NCBI RefSeq assembly: GCF_023509525.1
Contig: NZ_JAKNCJ010000001.1
Span: 744,001 to 808,000, forward strand
Origin: Brachybacterium equifaecis
Lineage (GTDB): Bacteria; Actinomycetota; Actinomycetes; Actinomycetales; Dermabacteraceae
Reading direction: 5' to 3'
Length of the DNA stretch: 64,000 nt
The notes beneath the pieces were generated by a model. That model saw only the letters and a list, made by a program, of their open reading frames with translations. It made no database searches and was not told the DNA's origin. The first letter of the stretch is position 1. Each line of letters starts with the position of its first letter. Made by a program: the position numbers and the translations under genes. This document shows, piece after piece, positions 54,651 to 62,422 of the stretch.

Positions 54651-56360
54651 TCAGGGCGAGACGATCTTGCCGGGGTTGAGGTTCCGGCCCGGGTCGCTGC
54701 CCTCGAAGAGGCCCTGGATCAGCGCGACGCCGCCCTCGCCGATGTCCTCGGTGATCCACGGCTGATGCTCGGTGCCGACGGCGTGGTGGTGCGAGACGGT
54801 CGAGCCGAGGTCCACGAAGGCCTGCTGCACGGCGTCCTTGCAGGCCTGGTACTCCTCGAGCGCCTTCTCGGTGGCCGAGTAGGGCACGGCGAAGGTGAAG
54901 TAGAGGCAGGCGCCCGAGTGGTAGCTGTGCGACATGTGGCAGAACATGAAGCCGTCCAGCCCCAGCTCCTCGAGCTTCGCGTAGTACGCCTCGTACACGC
55001 GGGCGTGGACCTCGTTGATCTTCGACCAGGTCGCGCCCGTATCGCACACGTCCCCGAAGACGTCGTAGCTCATCAGGAAGTCGCGCAGGTACGGGGTGTC
55101 GAACTTCTTCTGGTCGTAGATCGCGCCCGGGCCCGCGCCGAGGGTGATGCCGCCGTTCGCCTTCACGATCTTCTTCACGATCGTTTTCTGCGCGTCGACC
55201 GCCTCCTTCGAGCCCTCGAAGCAGACGTACGAGATCGACATCTCGCCGCTGGTGTCCCAGCCCTGCGAGCGCAGGTACGCGAACAGCCCGTCCTGCACCT
55301 TCGCGGCGACCTTGCCCTTCGTGGAGGTCGGCTCCTTCACCATCGTCAGGCTGAACTCGGTCTCGGGACCGTCGGAGAGGCGCGTGAACGTCGGCGAGAC
55401 GTCGGTGGAGCGGGCGATCGCGTGCATGCCGCGGATGCCGTGCTCCCAGTCCGGGTACATGTACGCGATGACCTGGCGCACGGGCGCGATGCGGTGCACC
55501 TGCACGGTGCACTCCGTGATCACGCCGAGGCGGCCCTCGGATCCGAGGATCATCTCGTGCACGCTCGGGCCCGAGTCGCGGCCCGGGATGGGCTTGGTGA
55601 CGACGGTGCCGCGGGGGTGCACGACCCGCATGCCGCGCACGATGTCCTCGATGTCGCCGTACTTGTCGGACTGCATTCCCGAGGAGCGCGTCGCCGCCCA
55701 GCCGCCGAGGGTCGAGTACGTGAAGGAGTCGGGGAAGTGGCCGAGCGTCCAGCCGCGCGCGGTGAGCTGCTCCTCGAGGTCCGGGCCGTAGGCGCCGGCC
55801 TCGATGCGGGCGAGGCCCGCGGTCTCGTCGATGTCGAGCACCTCGCGCATGCGACCGATGTTCACGGTGAGGATCGGGCGCTCCTCGGAGACGTCGGGCG
55901 TGACGGAGCCGGAGATGCAGGAGCCGCCGCCGTAGGGGATCAGCACGAGGTCCTTCTCGAGGACCAGGCGCAGCACCGCCGCGACCTCCTCCTCGCTGCC
56001 CGGGTAGACGACCGCGTCGACCAGACGGGCGAAGTCGCCGCTGCGCACGCGGAAGAGGTCGGCCAGCGAGCGGCCGAAGGAGTGGACGACCCGGTACTCG
56101 TCGTCGACGCGCAGGTTCTCCTGGCCGACGATCCCTGCGAGCGCCTCGCGCACATCCTCGGGGAGGCGGCTCGCGGGCACGTCGAAGTCGGTCAGCTCCG
56201 GGTCCGGGCCCGGATCCTTCGCGGTGAGGTCCACGCCCACGCGGTTCTTCGCGAAGGGCGCGAAGGCGGGCTTGTTGTCCCAGCGGAACCGGCTGTCGTC
56301 CAGACCCCAGCCCCACCACTTGTGGCGCTTGACGTCCGCGGCGGTGAGGGTCGAGGTCAT
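54651..56360 (-). CDS. agpS: Alkyldihydroxyacetonephosphate synthase-like FAD enzyme
   Basis: AGPS swaps the acyl chain of acyl-DHAP for a fatty alcohol and forms the ether bond of ether lipids. The 569-residue sequence matches the family throughout: KWWGWGLDDSRF, the FAD loop LIPYGGGSCISGSV, SSGMQSDKYGDIEDIV, MILGSEGRLGVITE, the late FCHMSHSYHSGACLYF and the His-rich VSHHHAVGTEHQPW. A general FAD/FMN oxidase role is possible but less likely given the neighbours. AAGGAG lies 6 nt before ATG 56360, which overlaps the acyltransferase stop. Confidence 0.88.
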   Translation of the reverse strand: MTSTLTAADVKRHKWWGWGLDDSRFRWDNKPAFAPFAKNRVGVDLTAKDPGPDPELTDFDVPASRLPEDVREALAGIVGQENLRVDDEYRVVHSFGRSLADLFRVRSGDFARLVDAVVYPGSEEEVAAVLRLVLEKDLVLIPYGGGSCISGSVTPDVSEERPILTVNIGRMREVLDIDETAGLARIEAGAYGPDLEEQLTARGWTLGHFPDSFTYSTLGGWAATRSSGMQSDKYGDIEDIVRGMRVVHPRGTVVTKPIPGRDSGPSVHEMILGSEGRLGVITECTVQVHRIAPVRQVIAYMYPDWEHGIRGMHAIARSTDVSPTFTRLSDGPETEFSLTMVKEPTSTKGKVAAKVQDGLFAYLRSQGWDTSGEMSISYVCFEGSKEAVDAQKTIVKKIVKANGGITLGAGPGAIYDQKKFDTPYLRDFLMSYDVFGDVCDTGATWSKINEVHARVYEAYYAKLEELGLDGFMFCHMSHSYHSGACLYFTFAVPYSATEKALEEYQACKDAVQQAFVDLGSTVSHHHAVGTEHQPWITEDIGEGGVALIQGLFEGSDPGRNLNPGKIVSP

Positions 56361-57325
56361 GGAGTGCTCCTTCGTGCGGGGGATGCGGAGAGGATCTGCG
56401 GGCGGTGCGTCTCGAGCAGCGCGAGGACCGCGTCGTGGACGCGATCCATGTACTCCGTGACGGTCTCGCCCTCGCGGGCCATCATCGGATCGCCGAAGAC
56501 GACGCCGACGGGCGGCTTGCCGGGCACCGGCCAGTTCCGGCCCTTGGGCATCGCCTCGTGGGCGCCGATGATCGCCGCCGGGATGATCGGCACGCCGATG
56601 CTGGAGGCGAGCGCGGCGGCGCCGGGCTTGAACGCGGCGGTCACGCCCGACTGCTGGCGGCCGCCCTCGGGGAAGACGATGATCGGCACGCCGCTGCGCA
56701 GCAGGCGCTTGGAGAAGCCTGCGTTCTGGCGCGACCCGTCGCGATCGATCGGGAACGCGTTGAACAGCGCGCGCACGAAGATGCGGCGGTACCAGACGTC
56801 GAAGAAGTAGTCGCGGGCCACGCCCGTGGAGATGAAGCGCGCCTGCGCCCACGGCAGGCTCTGCGCGAGCAGCGGGGCGTCGAGGTGGCTGGTGTGGTTG
56901 GAGACCAGCACGTACGGCCCGCGCACGCTCTTCACGCGCCGCGGCACGTGGACGGTCTGGGTGACCAGGGAGCGCACGAGGCCCTTGAAGAGCACGCGCT
57001 GGAGCACGAAGCGGAGGTTCGCGCGCCACTGCGAGCGGTACTTCTTCAGGTCCGGGCCCGGCTCCTCCCAGCCCTCGGCGCGCATCCGCGAGGAGAGGGA
57101 CTGCAGGCGGCGCGGGATGGGCCCGTCGGACAGGCGCTTGCTCGCCGCGGAGGCGGCCGAGGACGCCGCTGCCGAGGCGGCGGAGGCGGCAGCCGAGGCG
57201 CGAGCGCCCATGCTCAGTGGCGTCTCGCTCTGGGGCGGCTCGGAAGGCTGAGCGCCCCGATGCTGCGGGTCGGCCTGCGCCTCCGGCTGCAGGTCGTCCT
57301 GAGGCCCCTGGGGCGTTCTCGTCAC
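56357..57325 (-). CDS. PlsC-type lysophospholipid acyltransferase
   Basis: The 322-residue protein has the acyltransferase motifs LVSNHTSHLDAPLLAQ (HX4D), FPIDRDGSRQNAG and IVFPEGGRQQSG. An Ala/Ser-rich stretch lies at residues 40-65. It probably acylates the sn-2 position of 1-alkyl- or 1-acyl-glycerol-3-phosphate, or possibly DHAP. GTG 57325 starts 3 nt after the SDR stop with AAGGAG nearby, and the gene end overlaps agpS in ATGA. Confidence 0.9.
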   Translation of the reverse strand: MTRTPQGPQDDLQPEAQADPQHRGAQPSEPPQSETPLSMGARASAAASAASAAASSAASAASKRLSDGPIPRRLQSLSSRMRAEGWEEPGPDLKKYRSQWRANLRFVLQRVLFKGLVRSLVTQTVHVPRRVKSVRGPYVLVSNHTSHLDAPLLAQSLPWAQARFISTGVARDYFFDVWYRRIFVRALFNAFPIDRDGSRQNAGFSKRLLRSGVPIIVFPEGGRQQSGVTAAFKPGAAALASSIGVPIIPAAIIGAHEAMPKGRNWPVPGKPPVGVVFGDPMMAREGETVTEYMDRVHDAVLALLETHRPQILSASPARRSTP

Positions 57326-57328
57326 CGC

Positions 57329-58105
57329 TCAGCGCTCCTTCGCGCGGCGGGAGGTGAGGATCTGGCTGAGGCGGTGGATGACCGGCCGCGGCGTCGTGCG
57401 CAGCACCGCCGTGATCAGCCGCCAGCGGCCGCCGGGGATGCTGACGGGCTTGCCGCGCGCGACGTCGCGCAGGCATTCCTCCACCAGCTCCTCCGCGTCC
57501 AGCCACAGGAAATCGGGGATCGAGGAGCCCTTGATGCCGGCGCGCGAGTGGAACTCGGTGCGCACCCACCCCGGATAGAGCGTGGTGACCAGGACTCCCG
57601 AGGAGCCGAGCTGCACGTTCAGCGACTCCGAGTAGTTCGAGACCCACGCCTTGATCGCCGAGTAGTTGTTCTGCGTGACGAAGGCGCTGACGGAGGCGAT
57701 GTTGATGATCCAGCCTTCCCGCCGCTGCGCCATCGCACGACCGGCCGCTCCGCCGAGCTTCAGCACGGCGCGCTGCATCACCTCGAAACCGCGATCGTGC
57801 TCCGACAGATCGGGATCCAGCAGGGAGGCGCGCACGGAGAACCCGGCGTTGTTCACGAGGATGTCGACCGCCGGCTCCTCGTGCTCGAGGCGGTCGGCGA
57901 TGCGCTGCTGGTCCTCGCGATCGGCGAGATCCGCGCGGATCGTCTCGACGCGCACGCCGTACTCCTCGCGCATCTGCGCGGAGAACTCAGCCAGGCGCGC
58001 GTCGTCACGGGCCACGAGCACCAGATCCACGCCCCGCCGGGCGAACGCCCTGGCGAATGCGGCTCCGATGCCAGCGGTCCCACCAGTGATCAGGGCCGTA
58101 TGCAT
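57329..58105 (-). CDS. Short-chain dehydrogenase/reductase, candidate alkyl-DHAP reductase
   Basis: This 258-residue classical SDR has LITGGTAGIGAAFARAFARR, ILVNNAGFSVRASLL, INIASVSAFVTQNNYSAIKAW with the Ser/Tyr/Lys catalytic set, and LYPGWVRTEFH. In ether-lipid synthesis a reductase must convert 1-alkyl-DHAP to 1-alkyl-glycerol-3-phosphate; as the first gene of the agpS operon it is a good candidate. The exact substrate is inference. A TAGGCT box precedes the start. Confidence 0.88.
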   Translation of the reverse strand: MHTALITGGTAGIGAAFARAFARRGVDLVLVARDDARLAEFSAQMREEYGVRVETIRADLADREDQQRIADRLEHEEPAVDILVNNAGFSVRASLLDPDLSEHDRGFEVMQRAVLKLGGAAGRAMAQRREGWIINIASVSAFVTQNNYSAIKAWVSNYSESLNVQLGSSGVLVTTLYPGWVRTEFHSRAGIKGSSIPDFLWLDAEELVEECLRDVARGKPVSIPGGRWRLITAVLRTTPRPVIHRLSQILTSRRAKER

Positions 58106-58112
58106 GCGGGCC

Positions 58113-58118
58113 AGCCTA
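58113..58118 (-). promoter_or_regulatory. -10 box TAGGCT, leaderless SDR-plsC-agpS operon
   Basis: On the minus strand TAGGCT (within GATATAGGCT) precedes ATG 58105 by 7 nt. It would drive the three-gene ether-lipid operon. Confidence 0.48.
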
Positions 58119-58243
58119 TATCAGCGCACGTCGCCCTCCTGGGCACGGCGCCTGCCCCGCAGGGGCCTCATGCGCTACCGTCAGGGGTTGACCCCGACCC
58201 GTCCTGGCGTCGGCCCCGAACCGTCACGCAAGGGATGCAGCGC

Positions 58244-60490
58244 ATGTCGAACCCCACCCCGTCAGCCCCCCGCGGCGGCGCCACCCGCGAGATCCTGCTG
58301 ACCGGCGTCACCGGCTTCCTCGGGCAGGCCGTGCTGCAGAGCCTCCTGGAGACGACCGACGACGTCCGCGTCACCGCGATCGTGCGCCCGAAGGGATCCG
58401 TCGGCGGGAAGAAGCGCCTCGAGGGCCTCCTGCGCAAGCCCGTGTTCACCTCCTGGGCCGACCGCATCGGCAAGGACGCGGTGAAGGAGGCGTTCGATCG
58501 CCGCGTCGAGGTGCTCGAGGGTGACCTCACCGACATGCCCGCGATGGACAAGACGTACGACGTCGTCATCCACTCCGCCTCCTCCGTCTCCTTCGATCCG
58601 CCGATCGACGAGGCCTTCCGCACGAACGTCGGCGGCGCCGCGAACCTGTACGAGGCGCTGCGCGCCTCCGGGCAGGATCCGCACGTCATCCACGTCTCCA
58701 CCGCCTACGTCGGCGGCATCTCCAAGGGTCTGCGCCAGGAGGGGAGCCTCGTCCACGACGTGCAGTGGCGCACCGAGTTCGATGCCGCCCTCGCCGCGCG
58801 CATCGAGGTCGAAGCCGAGAGCCGCACCCCCGAGAAGCTGCGCGAGCGCATGCGCGCCGCCCGCCTGCGCGATGGCCGCATCGGCCCCAAGGCCGTCGCC
58901 GCCGCCGCCGAGGAGGCGCGCGTGGCCTGGGTGAACGAGCGCCTGGTGGACTTCGGGCGCACGCGCGCGCAGTCCGTCGGCTGGACCGACATCTACACGT
59001 TCACCAAGGCGATGGCCGAGCGCGTGGCCGAGGAGATGTGGGCCGGCAGCGGCCACCGCGTCTCCTTCGTGCGCCCCTCGATCATCGAGTCGGCGCTGCA
59101 GCGCCCCTACCCGGGCTGGATCGACGGCTACAAGGTCGCCGATCCCCTGATCATGGCCTACGGCCGCGGCGTGCTGCAGGAGTTCCCCGGAGTCGCCGAT
59201 TCGATCCTCGACGTCATCCCCGTGGACTTCGTGGTGAACGTGATCGTCGCGCTCGCCACCCAGGACGTCTCCCGCCGCGGCGACGACGCCTACTACCAGG
59301 TCGTCTCGGGCGCCTCGAACCCGCTGGCCCTGCACGCGATGTTCCAGGCGGTGCGCGAGTACTTCCTCGAGCACCCCCTGCAGGACGACAAGGGCAAGGA
59401 CATCGTCGTCCCGAACTGGACCTTCCCCGCCTTCGAGATGGTCGAGCCCAAGTTCCGGGCGAAGGAGATCGCCACGAAGGTCGGCCAGGGCGTCGTGTCC
59501 GTGCTGCCCGCGACGCGCCGCACCCGCGAGTGGACCACCACCCTGCACCGCAACGCCTCCGGGCTCACGACCCTGCGCAAGTACATCGAGCTGTACCGCA
59601 TGTACACGCGCACCGAGATGGTCTTCGACGACGCGAACACCCGCGCCCTGCGCGGCGAGCTGCCGGCGCAGTTCCTCGAGGGGCATGACTTCGACGTCAC
59701 CGCGATCGACTGGAAGGACTACTTCCAGCAGCTGCACCTGCCCGCGGTCACCGAGCTCACCAAGGCCTACTCGCGCGGGCGCGCCGCCCAGCAGAAGCGC
59801 GCGAACCGCCCGCCGGCCCCCCTCGCCGCCGCTGAGGGCGCGATCGCGGTCTTCGACCTCGACGGCACCGTGGTCTCCGCCAACATCGTCCAGCAGTACT
59901 TCAGCGTCGTGCGCGCCACGAAGCCGCGCCGCACCTGGCCGCGCGAGATCGCCTCGCTGCTGCAGTCGGTGCCGATGTACCTGCGCGCCGACCAGCGCAA
60001 CCGCTCCGAGCTGATCCGCCTCGTGGACCGCCGTTACGCCGGCTACTCCCGCGCCGAGCTCGAGAAGCTCATGGCCGGCCCGCTCGGGAAGAGCGTGCGC
60101 GCCTCGATCCGCCCCGAGGCGCTCGAGGTCATCGAGCGCCATCGCGCCGCCGGGCACCGCACCGTGCTGGTCACGGGCGCACTCGACGTGCTGGTCGCGC
60201 CGCTCGCGGACCTCTTCGACGACATCGTCGCCACCCGCATGCACGAGTCCGAGGACGGCGTGCTCACCGGCTACCTCGCCACTCCCCCGCTCGTGGACGA
60301 GGCCCGTGCGAACTGGCTGCGCAAGTTCGCGGTCGAGAACGGCTCGGACCTCTCGAAGTCCTACGGCTACGGCGACTCCATGGCCGACGCCGCCTGGCTC
60401 GACCTCGTCGGCACCCCGACGGCGGTTTCGCCCGATCTGGGCCTGTACTCGGTCGCGAAGAAGAAGCGCTGGGCCATCGTCGAGTGGTGA
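58244..60490 (+). CDS. Fatty acyl-CoA/ACP reductase fused to a HAD-IB phosphatase
   Basis: This 748-residue two-domain protein has a reductase of the FAR type at residues 15-515: LLTGVTGFLGQAVLQSL, VIHSASSVSFDPPIDEAF, IHVSTAYVGG, YTFTKAMAERVAE (YxxxK) and a FAR-C-like helical part. The HAD domain starts near residue 533: VFDLDGTVVSAN, VLVTGALDVLV and SYGYGDSMADAAW are its phosphatase motifs. FAR makes the fatty alcohol that AGPS needs. The HAD part may dephosphorylate a lipid phosphate; in actinobacteria it is more often fused to PlsC. AAGGGA lies 9 nt before the ATG. Confidence 0.9.
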   Translation: MSNPTPSAPRGGATREILLTGVTGFLGQAVLQSLLETTDDVRVTAIVRPKGSVGGKKRLEGLLRKPVFTSWADRIGKDAVKEAFDRRVEVLEGDLTDMPAMDKTYDVVIHSASSVSFDPPIDEAFRTNVGGAANLYEALRASGQDPHVIHVSTAYVGGISKGLRQEGSLVHDVQWRTEFDAALAARIEVEAESRTPEKLRERMRAARLRDGRIGPKAVAAAAEEARVAWVNERLVDFGRTRAQSVGWTDIYTFTKAMAERVAEEMWAGSGHRVSFVRPSIIESALQRPYPGWIDGYKVADPLIMAYGRGVLQEFPGVADSILDVIPVDFVVNVIVALATQDVSRRGDDAYYQVVSGASNPLALHAMFQAVREYFLEHPLQDDKGKDIVVPNWTFPAFEMVEPKFRAKEIATKVGQGVVSVLPATRRTREWTTTLHRNASGLTTLRKYIELYRMYTRTEMVFDDANTRALRGELPAQFLEGHDFDVTAIDWKDYFQQLHLPAVTELTKAYSRGRAAQQKRANRPPAPLAAAEGAIAVFDLDGTVVSANIVQQYFSVVRATKPRRTWPREIASLLQSVPMYLRADQRNRSELIRLVDRRYAGYSRAELEKLMAGPLGKSVRASIRPEALEVIERHRAAGHRTVLVTGALDVLVAPLADLFDDIVATRMHESEDGVLTGYLATPPLVDEARANWLRKFAVENGSDLSKSYGYGDSMADAAWLDLVGTPTAVSPDLGLYSVAKKKRWAIVEW

Positions 60491-60609
60491 TGGGCGGGGG
60501 CTGGGGCGGGCTGGGCTGAGCGGGCCCCGCGGGCCCCGGCCCGTCGGCCCCGGCCCACCCGTCCCTTCGGCCCCCGTCGGCCCCGGCCCGGCGGCCCCGG
60601 CCCGCTGAG

Positions 60610-60635
60610 GTACCTTTCGCGCGCCGGAAGGGTAC
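60610..60635. repeat. GTACC palindromic repeat, copy 1
   Basis: GTACCTTTC at the left and GAAGGGTAC at the right surround GCGCGCCG. It is followed by GTGAGCGGG and preceded by GGCCCGCTGAG. Confidence 0.85.
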
Positions 60636-60746
60636 GTGAGCGGGTCGTGAGCGCCGGGGTACAGCTGGCCCCTCCTGCATCTGCCCCCGCCCCCGTCTCC
60701 CTGCTCCCCCCTCTGCCTGCTCCCCCTGCTCCCCGTGCCCGCGGGC

Positions 60747-60772
60747 GTACCATTCGCGCGCCAGAAAGGTAC
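60747..60772. repeat. GTACC palindromic repeat, copy 2
   Basis: GTACCATTC...GAAAGGTAC with the same GCGCGCC centre and the same GTGAGCGGG right flank as copy 1. Confidence 0.85.
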
Positions 60773-60922
60773 GTGAGCGGGCCGCGGGCACTGCTCGGGT
60801 GCGCATCCCCCTCACGCTGCGCCTCCGCCCCGTCCCCGCCCCGCCCCGCCCCGCCGAGTCCTCCCCACTTCGCATCTCTCCACAGTCTCCACGCGCCATC
60901 GGCCACCGGGTCGGAACGTCCC

Positions 60923-60928
60923 TAGCCT
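60923..60928 (+). promoter_or_regulatory. -10 box TAGCCT, leaderless nuclease-like gene
   Basis: TAGCCT is followed by six bases (CCACAC) and ATG 60935. No ribosome site lies before the ATG, which supports a leaderless message. Confidence 0.45.
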
Positions 60929-60934
60929 CCACAC

Positions 60935-62065
60935 ATGCCCCGACGTTCCGTTCCCCTCCCTCCCGGTGCCCTGTTGACCCGAGCGCAATGGCTCGGTCTC
61001 GGGATGTCGGCCCGTCGTCTCGCGGGACCCGAACTGGTGCGCGTGCTTCCGGGCTACTGGACGCCCGCCGCCGCACCCGCAAGCTTGGATGCGCTGTGCT
61101 ACCGCTTGCAGCGGACGGTGCTCCCTGGCGCTGTCATCAGCGATGCGACGGCGGCGGCACTCATGGGATGGCCGCTTCCGTGGTGGTGGGAACGGGGCAT
61201 CGGACTCCTCGCCGAGCAGGAGATCATGACACCGTTCGGGCCGATCACACCCAGCGCGGCGCCGGTTCCGCTGCGCCCCCTCGGAGCAAGCGCAGGTCCC
61301 GCAGCATTCGCGGAGCGCAGAACGCGCGAGATCCCGATCTGGCTCCCGCCGCCTCTGCACTGCACCCTCCCGCGCGAGGGACCGCATCGGGCTGGGCCGA
61401 ACGTCACGGTCCACCGGCGCCTGCATCCCGGGGAGGCCTTCCTGTGGAGGGGCATCATGCTCTCCCACCCGGTCGAGGTCCTCTGCCAGATCGCAGGCTC
61501 GCTCCCGCACGACGACCTGGTCGTCGTGCTCGATCATCTGCTCGGCCCGAACTGTCGGCACAAAGGCCTCACCTGCGATGAGATCCTCGCGGCTCTCGAT
61601 GCTCGAGCCGGTCACCGGGGCACCAGCGCGGTGAAAGCCGCCCTGACCGATGCGAGGAGCGGCGTGGAGTCTGCCGGCGAGACCCGCCTGCGGCTCCTGC
61701 TCGGGCGGGCGGGATTCCCTGAGCCGGTGGTGAACCTCGCCGTTCCAGATCCCGACCGCCCCGGCTCATCTCGTCGCATCGACCTCGGGTATCCGGAGGA
61801 GAAGATCGGGGCCGAGAACCAGGGCGACTACCACCGCACTCGGCGCGACCAGTGGCGGGCCGACGAGGGGCGCCGGGACTCGCTCGCATCAGTCGGCTGG
61901 CAACTTCGCGAAGCGACCGCCGACGACATCACCGCTCCCGCGCGCTTCCTGAACGGGATGCGGCGGGCGTTCCTAGCCGCGGGGGCCGAGGCCCCGCCTG
62001 CCTCGAACTGGCTCGGCGATGCAAGGGCGAGCCTCGCCCGACGGTCTGCTCCGCCTCGACGCTGA
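60935..62065 (+). CDS. DUF559-like PD-(D/E)XK endonuclease-fold protein
   Basis: The 376-residue protein has an N-terminal helical part (LTRAQWLGLGMSARRLAG, then RVLPGYWTP) like the AbiEi-type leader of many actinobacterial proteins. Its C-terminal domain resembles DUF559/Vsr-like nucleases: SAGETRLRLLLGRAGFPEPVVN, RRIDLGYPEEKIGAENQGDYH and RRDSLASVGWQLREAT. The acidic residues Glu and Asp are kept, but AENQGDYH replaces the usual VEYDGDYH, so the active site may be altered. It is flanked by two copies of a palindromic repeat on each side. The function is unknown. Confidence 0.78.
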   Translation: MPRRSVPLPPGALLTRAQWLGLGMSARRLAGPELVRVLPGYWTPAAAPASLDALCYRLQRTVLPGAVISDATAAALMGWPLPWWWERGIGLLAEQEIMTPFGPITPSAAPVPLRPLGASAGPAAFAERRTREIPIWLPPPLHCTLPREGPHRAGPNVTVHRRLHPGEAFLWRGIMLSHPVEVLCQIAGSLPHDDLVVVLDHLLGPNCRHKGLTCDEILAALDARAGHRGTSAVKAALTDARSGVESAGETRLRLLLGRAGFPEPVVNLAVPDPDRPGSSRRIDLGYPEEKIGAENQGDYHRTRRDQWRADEGRRDSLASVGWQLREATADDITAPARFLNGMRRAFLAAGAEAPPASNWLGDARASLARRSAPPRR

Positions 62066-62082
62066 GCATTCGGCCCGTTCTC

Positions 62083-62108
62083 GTACCTTTCGGGCGCGCG
62101 AACGGTAC
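62083..62108. repeat. GTACC palindromic repeat, copy 3
   Basis: GTACCTTTC...GAACGGTAC, preceded by TTCGGCCCG and followed by GTGGCCGGG. It lies 18 nt after the nuclease-like gene stop. Confidence 0.83.
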
Positions 62109-62176
62109 GTGGCCGGGTCCCCGTTGCCTGATCAGCCGGGCCCCGTAGCAGCACGCCTCCACCACGAGATTCGGCC

Positions 62177-62216
62177 CGCCTGGGTACCTTTCGCTGACGG
62201 GAAAGGTACCCAGGCG
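62177..62216. repeat. GTACC palindromic repeat, copy 4, extended hairpin
   Basis: Perfect 16-nt arms (CGCCTGGGTACCTTTC and its complement) surround an 8-nt loop, GCTGACGG. TTCGGCC precedes it as in copy 3. It is the most stable member of the set. Confidence 0.87.
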
Positions 62217-62422
62217 GTCCGAAACTGGGGCGGTCACCGCTCGGCCAGCGGCACGCCGCTCACCGACCCGGCCAGCGCCGAGCCGGCTGTCGCCCCGCCA
62301 GCGTCGGACCGGCTGTCGCCCGGCCGCAGCACGGGGGCCGACCTGGGTGCCGGGGCGCCGGGGTGCCGGGAACACCCCCGCGCCGCGCCCCGGGCCCGCC
62401 CCCCGCCCGGGCCCGCCCCGCC

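Larger units (their letters stand above)
60491..60934. other. 444-nt intergenic region with GC-rich simple repeats and two palindromic repeat copies
   Basis: From 60510 to 60608 the DNA is built of reiterated GGCCCCGGCCC and TCGGCCCC units that can form stable hairpins and may end the reductase transcript. Two copies of the GTACC palindrome follow (60610 and 60747). C-rich CCCCTGCTCCCC tracts lie between and after them. No gene is seen. Confidence 0.7.
62066..62422. other. 357-nt intergenic region with two palindromic repeats and GC-rich hairpins
   Basis: It holds repeat copies 3 and 4. It also has a 13-nt direct repeat, CCGGCTGTCGCCC, at 62283-62295 and 62309-62321. Paired CGGGCCCG palindromes lie at 62391-62398 and 62408-62415, where the ppc and nuclease genes converge; they could act as a terminator. 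No gene is seen. Confidence 0.7.

Noticed and set aside
56361-57647. In-frame upstream extension of the alkyl-DHAP synthase to 998 codons
   Set aside because: The added part overlaps plsC and the SDR gene in another frame and has shadow-like composition. ATG 56360 has a good ribosome site and family-like N-terminus.
60610-62216. Four similar palindromes considered as a CRISPR array
   Set aside because: Spacing is irregular (about 110 nt, 1.3 kb and 75 nt), a gene lies between copies, and no spacers or cas genes are present.
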